DNA from: Prevotella sp. P5-92 | GTDB taxonomy: Bacteria > Bacteroidota > Bacteroidia > Bacteroidales > Bacteroidaceae | NCBI RefSeq assembly: GCF_002251245.1 | Contig: NZ_NPJG01000114.1 | Location: forward strand, 1-64,000 | Direction: 5' to 3' | DNA length: 64,000 bases | Shown here: in pieces, positions 34,522-42,031 of the stretch | Layout of the letters: each line of letters starts with the position of its first letter | How positions within the stretch are numbered: the first letter of the stretch is position 1 | The notes under the pieces: model-generated | Databases searched by the model: none | What the model saw: the letters and a program-made list of their open reading frames with translations, nothing else | What the model was told of the DNA's origin: nothing | Position numbers and translations under genes: made by a program

Positions 34522-34552
34522 TTGCGGTTTAATAATATTATCCGTAAATTTG
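34522..34552 (+). promoter_or_regulatory. Promoter of the small secreted protein gene
   Basis: TTG at 34522-34524, a 20-base spacer and TAAATTTG at 34545-34552. Transcription would start about 30 bases before ATG 34593. Confidence 0.6.
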
Positions 34553-34592
34553 CACCATGTATATTAACGAGTTATCAGGAAAGTAGCCGACA

Positions 34593-34997
34593 ATGAGAGC
34601 AAGGAGAATCATAACGACATGTTTCGCAGCCATCATGCTGATGATGGCGATGCCCACTGATGTCCTTGCCGTAATAAACAGCACCACTGACGCACAAGGA
34701 GGAAAACAAGCGCGACGCGACCACTTGACCGACATCTCGCAAAAGGAGGACCAAAGGTCTGTGGCGGTGTTCGAGGACACTATGAACACCTTGCGCACAT
34801 GCCTTACACGCACCCAGCGTCTGTTGCCATCTCACGGCCCGGCACCGGGCAAGACGCAGGCAAGGTCAATCGAGTCGCGCAAACATGACCTGTTGTGTAA
34901 CCCTCAAAACTTCTCGCAGCGACAGGAATCCACGCCATTCCCGTCGTTTGTCTCACGCATCTATTATGTCATTGCGCTGAGACACATCCTTTGTTAG
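34593..34997 (+). CDS. Hypothetical secreted protein
   Basis: A 134-residue protein with a clear signal peptide (MRARRIITTCFAAIMLMMAM, cleaved near VLA). The mature part is polar and basic without a recognisable domain (QGGKQARRDHLTDISQKEDQ, RTQRLLPSHGPAPGKTQARS). It has a consensus promoter 40 bases upstream. Low complexity and lack of conserved motifs leave open whether it is functional. Confidence 0.55.
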   Translation: MRARRIITTCFAAIMLMMAMPTDVLAVINSTTDAQGGKQARRDHLTDISQKEDQRSVAVFEDTMNTLRTCLTRTQRLLPSHGPAPGKTQARSIESRKHDLLCNPQNFSQRQESTPFPSFVSRIYYVIALRHILC

Positions 34998-35081
34998 TGA
35001 CTGCGTTATATACCCCAAAACACGAGGAGGAATCTGACGTATATAACACATTATTAACATTAAAAGACAAGACACATCAAA

Positions 35082-35486
35082 ATGACAAAAATTAAGAAAT
35101 TGGAGATGGCCGCTGCCGTTTCCAACGAGAAAGATATTACTGTTACTGAATCGTTTTTCGGCCTATGTGAAAAGGCCATCTACACACCTACGGGCAGCCG
35201 CGTTAAGGCCGACACCTACGAATACTCGCAGAGCAACGGCGAACGACTGATAGCGCTGGTTGACAGTGGAATAAAAGAACTTGAGAAGGAACTTGAGCGT
35301 GGTGTCATCGTCAGGGCCACACCGGTGGGACATATCCGTGCCGAGGTATGCGTATCCGACGACCGTCAGTTCTTGGCATTGAACATCCTCAAGTTTTCCA
35401 ACTTCGAGTATGTTCCGGTCAGAGGTCCACGTCTGTTCCGTGGCCACGATGCTGAGGTGGCCAGCCGCCTGTTCAAGGTAGGGTAA
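35082..35486 (+). CDS. Hypothetical protein
   Basis: A 134-residue cytoplasmic protein. It begins MTKIKKLEMAAAVSNEKDIT and has a helical middle (LIALVDSGIKELEKELERG) and a beta-rich end (GHIRAEVCVSDDRQFLALNI, FEYVPVRGPRLFRGHD). I do not recognise the family. It is followed within 10 bases by a strong terminator, and its codon usage and spacing support a real gene. Confidence 0.65.
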   Translation: MTKIKKLEMAAAVSNEKDITVTESFFGLCEKAIYTPTGSRVKADTYEYSQSNGERLIALVDSGIKELEKELERGVIVRATPVGHIRAEVCVSDDRQFLALNILKFSNFEYVPVRGPRLFRGHDAEVASRLFKVG

Positions 35487-35490
35487 TAAT

Positions 35491-35519
35491 AGCGGCATCA
35501 CTCCTGATGCCGCTTTTTT
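35491..35519 (+). terminator. Intrinsic terminator
   Basis: AGCGGCATCA (35491-35500), loop CTCC, TGATGCCGCT (35505-35514) and a run of six T. It ends the preceding hypothetical gene transcript. Confidence 0.9.
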
Positions 35520-35586
35520 CTGTCCTAAAGGAGAAACGGTGGACGCATCTTTTTCAAGTGGACTTCTATATATTTCTCTTCCTTTT

Positions 35587-35618
35587 CTTGGAAATATCGT
35601 TTTTTTTTCGTATTTTTG
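35587..35618 (+). promoter_or_regulatory. Promoter of AAA-ATPase/nuclease copy C
   Basis: CTTG at 35587-35590, a 20-base spacer and TATTTTTG at 35611-35618, aligned with the promoters of copies A and B. Homology with copy B extends upstream to CTTTTTCAAGTGGA at about 35549-35562. Confidence 0.75.
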
Positions 35619-35656
35619 CGGCGTGAAAAGTGTTTGTTTGATAAATTGCAGATGAT

Positions 35657-37270
35657 ATGAGCAAATTCAAGTACCCTGTAGATACAGACCAGTTTCAGAG
35701 AATTCGTGAAGATGGCAAGGTGTATGTTGACAAGACCGGCATGATGTATAGCCTTGTCAGCAAGTATCAGTATGTCTTCCTTGCCCGTCCCCGCCGTTTC
35801 GGAAAGTCGTTGTTATGCAATACCTTCAAGGCTTATTTCCAGGGGCAGAAAGAGCTGTTCGAAGGATTGAAGGTCATGGACTTGGAAAAGGAATGGAAGA
35901 CATATCCAGTGCTGCATTTCACAATGAGCGGACTGAAGAACCTTAAGGTGAGCGAGGCGAAGACAAAGCTGGGAAACTTCATTGCCGACTACGAAAGACT
36001 TTATGGGCGTAATACGGAGGAGGAAACTCCTGGAGCACGCTTCCGCGGCTTGATTCACAGGGCTTGTGAAAAGACGGGCGAACGTGTCGTTGTCATCCTC
36101 GACGAATACGACGCACCCGTTATGCGATTGCTCTACAATACGGAGCAACTTGAAGAAATGCGTATGATGCTACGTGAGTTCTATCAGGTGCTGAAGGATG
36201 AGGGCGCGTATCTTAAGTTCGTGTTTATCACAGGAGTGACGAAGTTTTCTCAGATGAGCATTTTCTCGGAGCTGAATAATCTGAATCAGATATCCATGAT
36301 AGACGAATATTCAGGTCTGTGCGGCATTACCCAGGAAGAACTTAACACAGTCTTGCGTCCTTGTGTCGAGGAATATGCATCCAACCTTGAGATTACAACC
36401 GACGAGGCATACGCCTTGCTGAAAGCGAAATATGATGGCTATCACTTCGCAAGAAAGAGCCAGGATATATATGCTCCATTCAGTCTTATGCGCGCCCTCA
36501 ATAACAATACGACAGACAACTACTGGTTTGAGTCGGGCACATCGGCATCGCTCATCGAGCATCTCAAACACTTCCCCGGCTTCAATCCTCTCGACTTCGA
36601 TGGCGTGGAGTTGGCGTTGGAGGAATTTAATGTGCCATGCGAGAATGCTTCGACACCTGTCCCGATGCTTTATCAGAGTGGCTATCTTACCATTGCATCT
36701 TATGATAAGCTGTTGGAATCATATACACTTCACTTCCCAAACTACGAGGTGCGTCAGGGCATGGTGTATAGTTTGACAAACTATCTGATGGATATATCCG
36801 ACTGGGACAGGAATGCCACCATATTGGAAATGGCCCGTGCATTGGTAAAAGGCGACCTGTCATCGGCACTTACCGAACTCCGCTCCTACATAGCCTCCTT
36901 GCCATACGACATCATCACCCGTAAGGAATGGATGGCGAAGAATAAAAAGGAGGCATTCTATAAGTTGCTGATGTATGTGGTGTTCTCGTTGCTCAACAGT
37001 AAGGTAGATACTGAGGTGAAGAGCGTTCTCGGTCGTGCCGATGTGGTAATAAAGACCAAGAACGACATCTATGTCATCGAACTGAAAGTCGATAACTCTG
37101 TAGATAACGCTTTGGCTCAGATAGACTCCAAGGGCTATGGCATCCCCTACGAAGCCGACGGACGCCAGCTGACAAAATGCGGAGTAACCATATCCTCAGA
37201 GGCTCGAAACATTGTGCATTGGCGTGCAGTGGACAATGAAGGCAAGGTCATCGACGAGCAGAAGTTCTGA
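35657..37270 (+). CDS. AAA-ATPase-like protein with C-terminal PD-(D/E)XK nuclease domain, copy C
   Basis: A 537-residue paralogue of copies A and B with intact Walker A (RPRRFGKSLL), Walker B (VVVILDEYDAP) and nuclease core (RADVVI, VIELK). Its first 20 residues match copy A (DQFQRIREDGKVYVDKT), its residues about 95-170 match copy B, and the stretch ASNLEITTDEAYALLKAKYD plus ARKSQDIYAPFSLMRALNNN is unique. The last codons overlap the end of the converging HxlR gene by 23 bp. Confidence 0.92.
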   Translation: MSKFKYPVDTDQFQRIREDGKVYVDKTGMMYSLVSKYQYVFLARPRRFGKSLLCNTFKAYFQGQKELFEGLKVMDLEKEWKTYPVLHFTMSGLKNLKVSEAKTKLGNFIADYERLYGRNTEEETPGARFRGLIHRACEKTGERVVVILDEYDAPVMRLLYNTEQLEEMRMMLREFYQVLKDEGAYLKFVFITGVTKFSQMSIFSELNNLNQISMIDEYSGLCGITQEELNTVLRPCVEEYASNLEITTDEAYALLKAKYDGYHFARKSQDIYAPFSLMRALNNNTTDNYWFESGTSASLIEHLKHFPGFNPLDFDGVELALEEFNVPCENASTPVPMLYQSGYLTIASYDKLLESYTLHFPNYEVRQGMVYSLTNYLMDISDWDRNATILEMARALVKGDLSSALTELRSYIASLPYDIITRKEWMAKNKKEAFYKLLMYVVFSLLNSKVDTEVKSVLGRADVVIKTKNDIYVIELKVDNSVDNALAQIDSKGYGIPYEADGRQLTKCGVTISSEARNIVHWRAVDNEGKVIDEQKF

Positions 37271-37631
37271 ACCGGTCTTTCATTATCGCCACAAAATTGT
37301 CTATGGCCCAATCCACCATAGGGCGACAGGCTGCCATAAAGGAATGGGCACGGGGAGTAAGAGAGTATTCGGTGTGAGGCGGCACTTCGGCATAAACCTT
37401 ACGCACAAGGAAACCATCGGCTTCAAGATTTCTTAATGTCGATGTCAACACCTTCTGAGATATATCGGGAATGGTCTTTTTAAGGTCAGAGAATCGCATA
37501 GGCCCTTGCTGCTGCATCATTTGGTGCATCAGCAAAAGCGACCATTTGTCGCCTACCCGAGCCAGGATGTTGCGTACGGGACAATCGGGGAATAAGGTCT
37601 CGCCCAAGTAGATATTGTTGTTTTTATCCAT
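37248..37631 (-). CDS. HxlR-family transcriptional regulator
   Basis: A 127-residue winged-helix protein: CPVRNILARVGDKWSLLLMH, MRFSDLKKTIPDISQKVLTS, TLRNLEADGFLVRKVYAEVP, PHTEYSLTPRAHSFMA. A cysteine in the N-terminal CPVR is typical for redox- or electrophile-sensing members. The last six residues (RTSARR) are encoded by sequence complementary to the end of AAA copy C, so the natural C-terminus may have been replaced at that junction. Confidence 0.88.
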   Translation of the reverse strand: MDKNNNIYLGETLFPDCPVRNILARVGDKWSLLLMHQMMQQQGPMRFSDLKKTIPDISQKVLTSTLRNLEADGFLVRKVYAEVPPHTEYSLTPRAHSFMAACRPMVDWAIDNFVAIMKDRFRTSARR

Positions 37632-37880
37632 ATAATATAAAACGTGAAAGACAGCAGGTTATTTGTCTTTTCCTGAATATGAAGTTTGGTAAGGAAATAC
37701 ACCAAGCCAATTTCCTTATCCTCACGCCATTCACTATAAAGTGTGACATCGTGGCATGCGTGACAACTATTTTTTGCCATAAATGCTTTGTTTTCAAAGA
37801 AGGAAAGGATGTATGCCAGGAAAAATAATCATAAAAGTAAATTTTTCACTTGAAAATTCGGAATATTCAGCTTTTATGTT
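37632..37880. other. Gap upstream of hxlR
   Basis: No coding frame is supported; a leftward 75-codon frame at 37553-37780 overlaps hxlR out of frame and has no domain. The stretch must hold the hxlR promoter and part of the next rightward promoter (TTCG at 37857-37860, 20 bases, TAATTTTG at 37881-37888). Confidence 0.4.
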
Positions 37881-37897
37881 TAATTTTGCAGAATATT

Positions 37898-37999
37898 ATG
37901 CGTGGTATTATTACCACGACCCACAGCTCACGTCCTTATAATTTGAAGGAACAAGAGCAAATCCAAACTATGGTGGCTGAAGATATGGATAGACAATGA
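37898..37999 (+). CDS. Possible small ORF upstream of the aspartate dehydrogenase-like gene
   Basis: A 33-codon frame starts 10 bases after a TAATTTTG box and ends in TGA overlapping an in-frame upstream ATG of the next gene (ATGA at 37996-37999). The peptide MRGIITTTHSSRPYNLKEQE plus 13 residues matches nothing I recognise. The arrangement could be translational coupling or chance. Confidence 0.25.
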   Translation: MRGIITTTHSSRPYNLKEQEQIQTMVAEDMDRQ

Positions 38000-38022
38000 A
38001 ACTTCAAACAAAAGAAAAACAA

Positions 38023-38820
38023 ATGGAAAAGAAAAAACTTGTGATTGCCGGTTGCGGCAAACTTGGGAACATTGTGGCTGACGCTGTGGTCGGCGGATTG
38101 CTCAACGGTTATGAACTGGTGGGAGCCTATTCAAGGTCGAGGGAAAAGGCTGAGGCATTGGCACATAAAGTGAACGAAAGGAACGGACACTGCATGGTGG
38201 CAGACACATTCGACCGACTGCTTGGCCTGAAGCCTGACTTCATGGTGGAGGCAGCGTCTCCAGCCGCAATGCGGGAGTGGGCTTTGCCGGCATTGGGCAA
38301 CGGAACTTCGGTGGTTACGTTGTCCATAGGAGCCTTTGCCGACGATGCCTTTTACGAAGAGGCGGGCAGAGTGGCAAGTGAAAACGGCGCACATGTTTAT
38401 ATTGTGTCGGGAGCCACGGGAGGATTCGACGTTCTGCAGACAACTGCTCTCATGGGCGGAGCAACGGCAGAGTTTTTCAACGAGAAAGGTCCAGACGCAC
38501 TTCGCGGAACGGCTGTTTACGACGAGTCGCTGCAGAAGGAACGCAAGATCGTCTTCACAGGCTCTGCCAAGGAGGCAATAAGTGTGTTCCCCACCAAGGT
38601 GAACGTAACCGTGGCAGCATCAAGGGCTTCCGTAGGTCCTGAAAATATGAACGTGACCATGGTTTCCACACCGGGATTCAGGGGCGATACGCAAAGGGTG
38701 GAGATTCGCAACCCACAGGTTCATGCCGTGGTGGATGTATATAGTGCTACGGCGGAAATTGCAGGATGGTCTGTAGTGAACACCCTGCGGAACATCTCCT
38801 CGCCTATAGTTTTTGTTTAG
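38023..38820 (+). CDS. Aspartate dehydrogenase-like NAD(P)-binding protein
   Basis: A 265-residue protein starting at ATG 38023 (an upstream in-frame ATG lies at 37996). It has the dinucleotide loop VIAGCGKLGNIVADAV, the Rossmann continuation FMVEAASPAAMREWALPALG, the catalytic-domain motif VSGATGGFDVLQTTALMGGA and the C-terminal TAEIAGWSVVNTLRNISSP. These match L-aspartate dehydrogenase (NadX-type, DUF108), which converts aspartate to iminoaspartate or oxaloacetate. No NAD-synthesis genes are adjacent, so the physiological reaction is uncertain. It converges on the next gene with a 3-bp gap. Confidence 0.82.
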   Translation: MEKKKLVIAGCGKLGNIVADAVVGGLLNGYELVGAYSRSREKAEALAHKVNERNGHCMVADTFDRLLGLKPDFMVEAASPAAMREWALPALGNGTSVVTLSIGAFADDAFYEEAGRVASENGAHVYIVSGATGGFDVLQTTALMGGATAEFFNEKGPDALRGTAVYDESLQKERKIVFTGSAKEAISVFPTKVNVTVAASRASVGPENMNVTMVSTPGFRGDTQRVEIRNPQVHAVVDVYSATAEIAGWSVVNTLRNISSPIVFV

Positions 38821-38823
38821 TCG

Positions 38824-39717
38824 TCACGACATGAGGAAGTTTCTGATGTTGTCGGTAACTTTCTGACTCAGACGGTCGAACGACTGAATGGTGCGACCTG
38901 TAGAGACACACACGCAGCGCACGTTTGGATGCTGAAGCAGTTCTTCGGAGCCAAGGGCACCTAAGGTGTCGCAATAGCAGCGGTTGTCGTCAGACAGCCA
39001 CTTGCGCATTGGAATTTCTTCCCATGCGGGAGACAAGCCAGTGTTGAACAGCACCTTATGGTTGCCTAAGCGGCGGAACTGTTCCTCGCCCAGCAGTACA
39101 GTGTTTCTGTTAAGGCAGCAGAACAGCACATCGCCCCATTCCAGCAGATCGTTGAGAGGCATGAAGCGATAGCCCTTCTCGCTTGCCCAAGACTTTTCGG
39201 AACGTGCGAAATAAGACACTTCGGCACCGAAGAAACGCATTGCGTCTGCAATCATGCCTCCCGACTTGCCAAGTCCCACGACTCCAACTTTCAGTCCGCC
39301 TATCTCTCGTGGCCTGCCTTCCCAAGGCTCTTCGCCGAAACCATGCATCAGGCGCACCAACTCGCTTACGACATACTCCACAACGCCCTCGTCGCCATAG
39401 TCGCGTATGCCGGTTACGGTTATCCCCGTCTGTTCGGCATACCTGATGTCCACGTTGGCACTTTCCGGAGAGTAAAGTGAGCAGCACATTCCCACATATT
39501 TTATATTTGGGCAACGCTTCATGGCGTTGGCTGTGAGTTGCGATGTGTAGCTTAGCAAAACGGCATCTGCATCGCCTATGCGACTTACTATCTCGTCGTC
39601 GTCCGATGGAATGTCGTTGTATCGTATCACCTCTTTTGCCATCTTGTTAATCTCATCCACACCCCATTTGGTGAGGCTTACCGGCTCTATTGCCACTAAC
39701 TTGTTGAATTGTCTCAT
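38824..39717 (-). CDS. D-isomer-specific 2-hydroxyacid dehydrogenase family protein
   Basis: A 297-residue protein. GGLKVGVVGLGKSGGMIADA is the NAD-binding loop, DVLFCCLNRNTVLLGEEQFR and LFNTGLSPAWEEIP are the usual following motifs. The canonical catalytic Arg-Glu-His positions are less clear. The substrate is unknown. The neighbouring leftward AraC gene starts 1 kb upstream and may control it; the convergent dehydrogenase at 38023 could supply a related metabolite. Confidence 0.82.
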   Translation of the reverse strand: MRQFNKLVAIEPVSLTKWGVDEINKMAKEVIRYNDIPSDDDEIVSRIGDADAVLLSYTSQLTANAMKRCPNIKYVGMCCSLYSPESANVDIRYAEQTGITVTGIRDYGDEGVVEYVVSELVRLMHGFGEEPWEGRPREIGGLKVGVVGLGKSGGMIADAMRFFGAEVSYFARSEKSWASEKGYRFMPLNDLLEWGDVLFCCLNRNTVLLGEEQFRRLGNHKVLFNTGLSPAWEEIPMRKWLSDDNRCYCDTLGALGSEELLQHPNVRCVCVSTGRTIQSFDRLSQKVTDNIRNFLMS

Positions 39718-39826
39718 TGCATTTACTATAGTTATTAAATTGTTTATGTTTGCAAAGATATAAAAAATAGCTGGAATCCAACAAATCTTTCTGAGTTTTT
39801 TGCCCTTTTCCGCCTAAAAAACATTA

Positions 39827-40756
39827 TTATTCTATGAGAGTTGTATGAATGACATTTGACCGCCCATTAGAACGATACTGCATAGGACTGCATCCAAGAT
39901 GCTCCTTGGTGAACTTGCCGAAGAAGGAAGTGTTGGGAAAATCGAGACGCATGGCTATTTCCTTGCATGAGAGAGAAGTGTTGAGCAACAGGTTGCGAAT
40001 CTGTTCGGTGAGTTGCTCCTTTATCCATTTCGACACAGTCTTTCCCGTCTCTTTCTTCACGATATGTGAGAGATACTTTGACGAGACACACAATTTGTCG
40101 GCATAGAAAGAAACAGAACGGTGCTGGCACCGGTCTTCCGACAAAAGGAAGAGAAAGTCGTGGGCAATGTTCTTGTTGATGGGGCTATTGGGTTGTACAT
40201 AATCTGGCATGGTTTCCTTTCTTCTTTCGCACGCTGACATGAACTCAAACACAAGAGCTTGGGTTATTGAGTCGGTGATGCGCCCACTGTATATAGTGTC
40301 GTGTTCGTCGTTTTTTATCTGCAACAGGCGTTTGTAACCCTCAACCAGTTGCATCTCTTTTTCGTTCAACGAAATGAGCGGACGTTGATATGCAAAGAGG
40401 AAATTTGACATCGACTCTTTGTCGGGCACCACCAACTCTTGGTATTTTCGCATGGATATACAAAACAAGTCGCAATCGAAGTCGGTGGTTATCAAGGCTT
40501 CGGTCATGGTGTGCATACCGCTACAGAATATAATGTCACCGGCTTGGGCTGTGTAGTTGACATTGTTAAGTGTGGCTTCCAGTCTGCCGTGCTTGCATAG
40601 TATGACAAGCGCAAAGTCAACTTGATTGATCTGCCTCCAGAAAGGCAGATTGTTCACGTCTTCAATTATCGTGAGGTTTTCATCGGAGAATAATTCTTTT
40701 CCCAATCCACGTGTGAATCGTCTGTTGAAATCCGTTACACTCAGTCTCTTTTCCAT
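39827..40756 (-). CDS. AraC-family transcriptional regulator
   Basis: A 309-residue protein with a cupin-like N-terminus (ALVILCKHGRLEATLNNVNY, AQAGDIIFCSGMHTMTEALI) and the C-terminal AraC domain (VSFYADKLCVSSKYLSHIVK, LSCKEIAMRLDFPNTSFFGK, FTKEHLGCSPMQYR). It is divergent from the RND efflux operon that starts at 40961 and is the likely regulator of it. It may also act on the dehydrogenase downstream. Confidence 0.9.
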   Translation of the reverse strand: MEKRLSVTDFNRRFTRGLGKELFSDENLTIIEDVNNLPFWRQINQVDFALVILCKHGRLEATLNNVNYTAQAGDIIFCSGMHTMTEALITTDFDCDLFCISMRKYQELVVPDKESMSNFLFAYQRPLISLNEKEMQLVEGYKRLLQIKNDEHDTIYSGRITDSITQALVFEFMSACERRKETMPDYVQPNSPINKNIAHDFLFLLSEDRCQHRSVSFYADKLCVSSKYLSHIVKKETGKTVSKWIKEQLTEQIRNLLLNTSLSCKEIAMRLDFPNTSFFGKFTKEHLGCSPMQYRSNGRSNVIHTTLIE

Positions 40757-40899
40757 TTTTTCTTTTTAATGTAAAAACACGTGCAAAGATAACCGATTTT
40801 TCGAACATGAGAATGTTCTTTTTATATCTTTTTATGTTCAAAATGACAGATTATTAACTGTATATTAAAATACAGAACAAAAGAAACGTCATTTAGGAC

Positions 40900-40930
40900 A
40901 TTGTGTATCTACCATAATATTGTATTTTTG
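40900..40930 (+). promoter_or_regulatory. Promoter of the RND efflux operon
   Basis: ATTG at 40900-40903, a 19-base spacer and TATTTTTG at 40923-40930, followed by ATG 40961. The divergent AraC gene start lies 145 bases to the left. Confidence 0.7.
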
Positions 40931-40960
40931 CAAACAAAACACATGATAATAGATATTGGC

Positions 40961-42031
40961 ATGAAAAAGGAAAGAAATTGGATTGGTGTGCTTTGCCTGT
41001 CTCTCATGATAATGACGGGATGTGGCGACAAGAAGACCGGAAATGAAGTATTGAGAAAGGTGAATGTGGCGGAAGCCGTCTCCGCTGATGGTGGAGAGGC
41101 GGTGTCGTTTCCCGCCACAACAAGGGCTGCCGAGGAGGGGAACGTGTCGTTCAGGGTGAGCGGACCGTTGACCAAGGTGACGGTAAACGAAGGCGACTAT
41201 GTGAGAAAAGGCCAAGTGTTGGCTGTCATGGACCCGAGAGACTATCAACTTCAGTTGGCTGCCACACAAGCAGAATACGACCGCATAAAGGGCGATGCAG
41301 AAAGAGTGATAGCCATGTATAAGGAAGGTACGACCACCGCACAAAACTACGACCAGGCGAGGTATGGACTGCAGCAGATGACACAGAAACTTGCCAACCA
41401 CCGCAACCAGCTAGCCGACACCCGACTGGTGTCACCCGTGGCAGGATATGTCAAGGAGAAACTGCACGAGGCGGGAGAGACGGTAAGTGCAGGCATGCCT
41501 ATCGTCACGGTGTCTTCGGGCGACAGGATTGAGGTGGAAATCAATGTCTCGGCAAGCGACTATGCACGATTAGGGCAATTGACCGACTTCCGCTGCTCCA
41601 TTGACGCGCTTGGTGGTGACAGTATGCCGTTAGAGCGCATCAGGACGAGTGCAGTGGCTAATGCCACACAACTATATACTGTCCGTTTTGCCATCAAGGG
41701 CAACTATAACCGCAAACTGCTCACGCCCGGAATGTCGGCTCTCGTGAAAGCCTTGTCGGCAAAGGTCTCCTGCACAGATGTCACCATACCCTCGTCGGCC
41801 ATCATGAACAAGGACGGGCGCACTTCGGTGTTCATCTTTTCAGAGCAATCCAAGAAGGTGACAAGAAAGGATGTCGAGGTGAAGACAATGAAACTTGACG
41901 GAATGGCACAGGTGACCGGTCTGTCGGCAGGCGAGAAGGTGGTGACCACCGGTGTGCGACATCTCACCGACGGACAACGGGTGGAACCCATGAAAGCAAC
42001 ATCTGAAACGAACATAGGAGGAATGTTATGA
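40961..42031 (+). CDS. RND efflux periplasmic adaptor lipoprotein
   Basis: A 356-residue membrane fusion protein from ATG 40961. The lipobox is IMTGC (CLSLMIMTGCGDKK). The biotinyl-lipoyl half-motifs are VSGPLTKVTVNEGDYVRKGQ and VSPVAGYVKEKLHEAGETVS, separated by a short helical hairpin (EYDRIKGDAERVIAMYKEGT). A beta-barrel and membrane-proximal domain follow. It links the inner-membrane pump to the outer-membrane channel. Its stop overlaps the pump start (ATGA). Confidence 0.93.
   Translation: MKKERNWIGVLCLSLMIMTGCGDKKTGNEVLRKVNVAEAVSADGGEAVSFPATTRAAEEGNVSFRVSGPLTKVTVNEGDYVRKGQVLAVMDPRDYQLQLAATQAEYDRIKGDAERVIAMYKEGTTTAQNYDQARYGLQQMTQKLANHRNQLADTRLVSPVAGYVKEKLHEAGETVSAGMPIVTVSSGDRIEVEINVSASDYARLGQLTDFRCSIDALGGDSMPLERIRTSAVANATQLYTVRFAIKGNYNRKLLTPGMSALVKALSAKVSCTDVTIPSSAIMNKDGRTSVFIFSEQSKKVTRKDVEVKTMKLDGMAQVTGLSAGEKVVTTGVRHLTDGQRVEPMKATSETNIGGML

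Larger units (their letters stand above)
34001..34592. other. Gap holding a duplicated promoter segment and GTGACA repeats
   Basis: Besides the leftward promoter at 34167-34198, the stretch contains GTGACAGAAGGA and GTGACAGAAGAA in tandem (34357-34380), an alternating GCGCGTGCGC tract near 34260-34270, and the promoter of the next rightward gene. No coding frame is supported. The combination resembles the edge of a lost VapE-type locus. Confidence 0.5.

Noticed and set aside
37553..37780. 75-codon leftward frame upstream of hxlR
   Set aside because: Overlaps the hxlR gene out of frame and shows no protein-like pattern.
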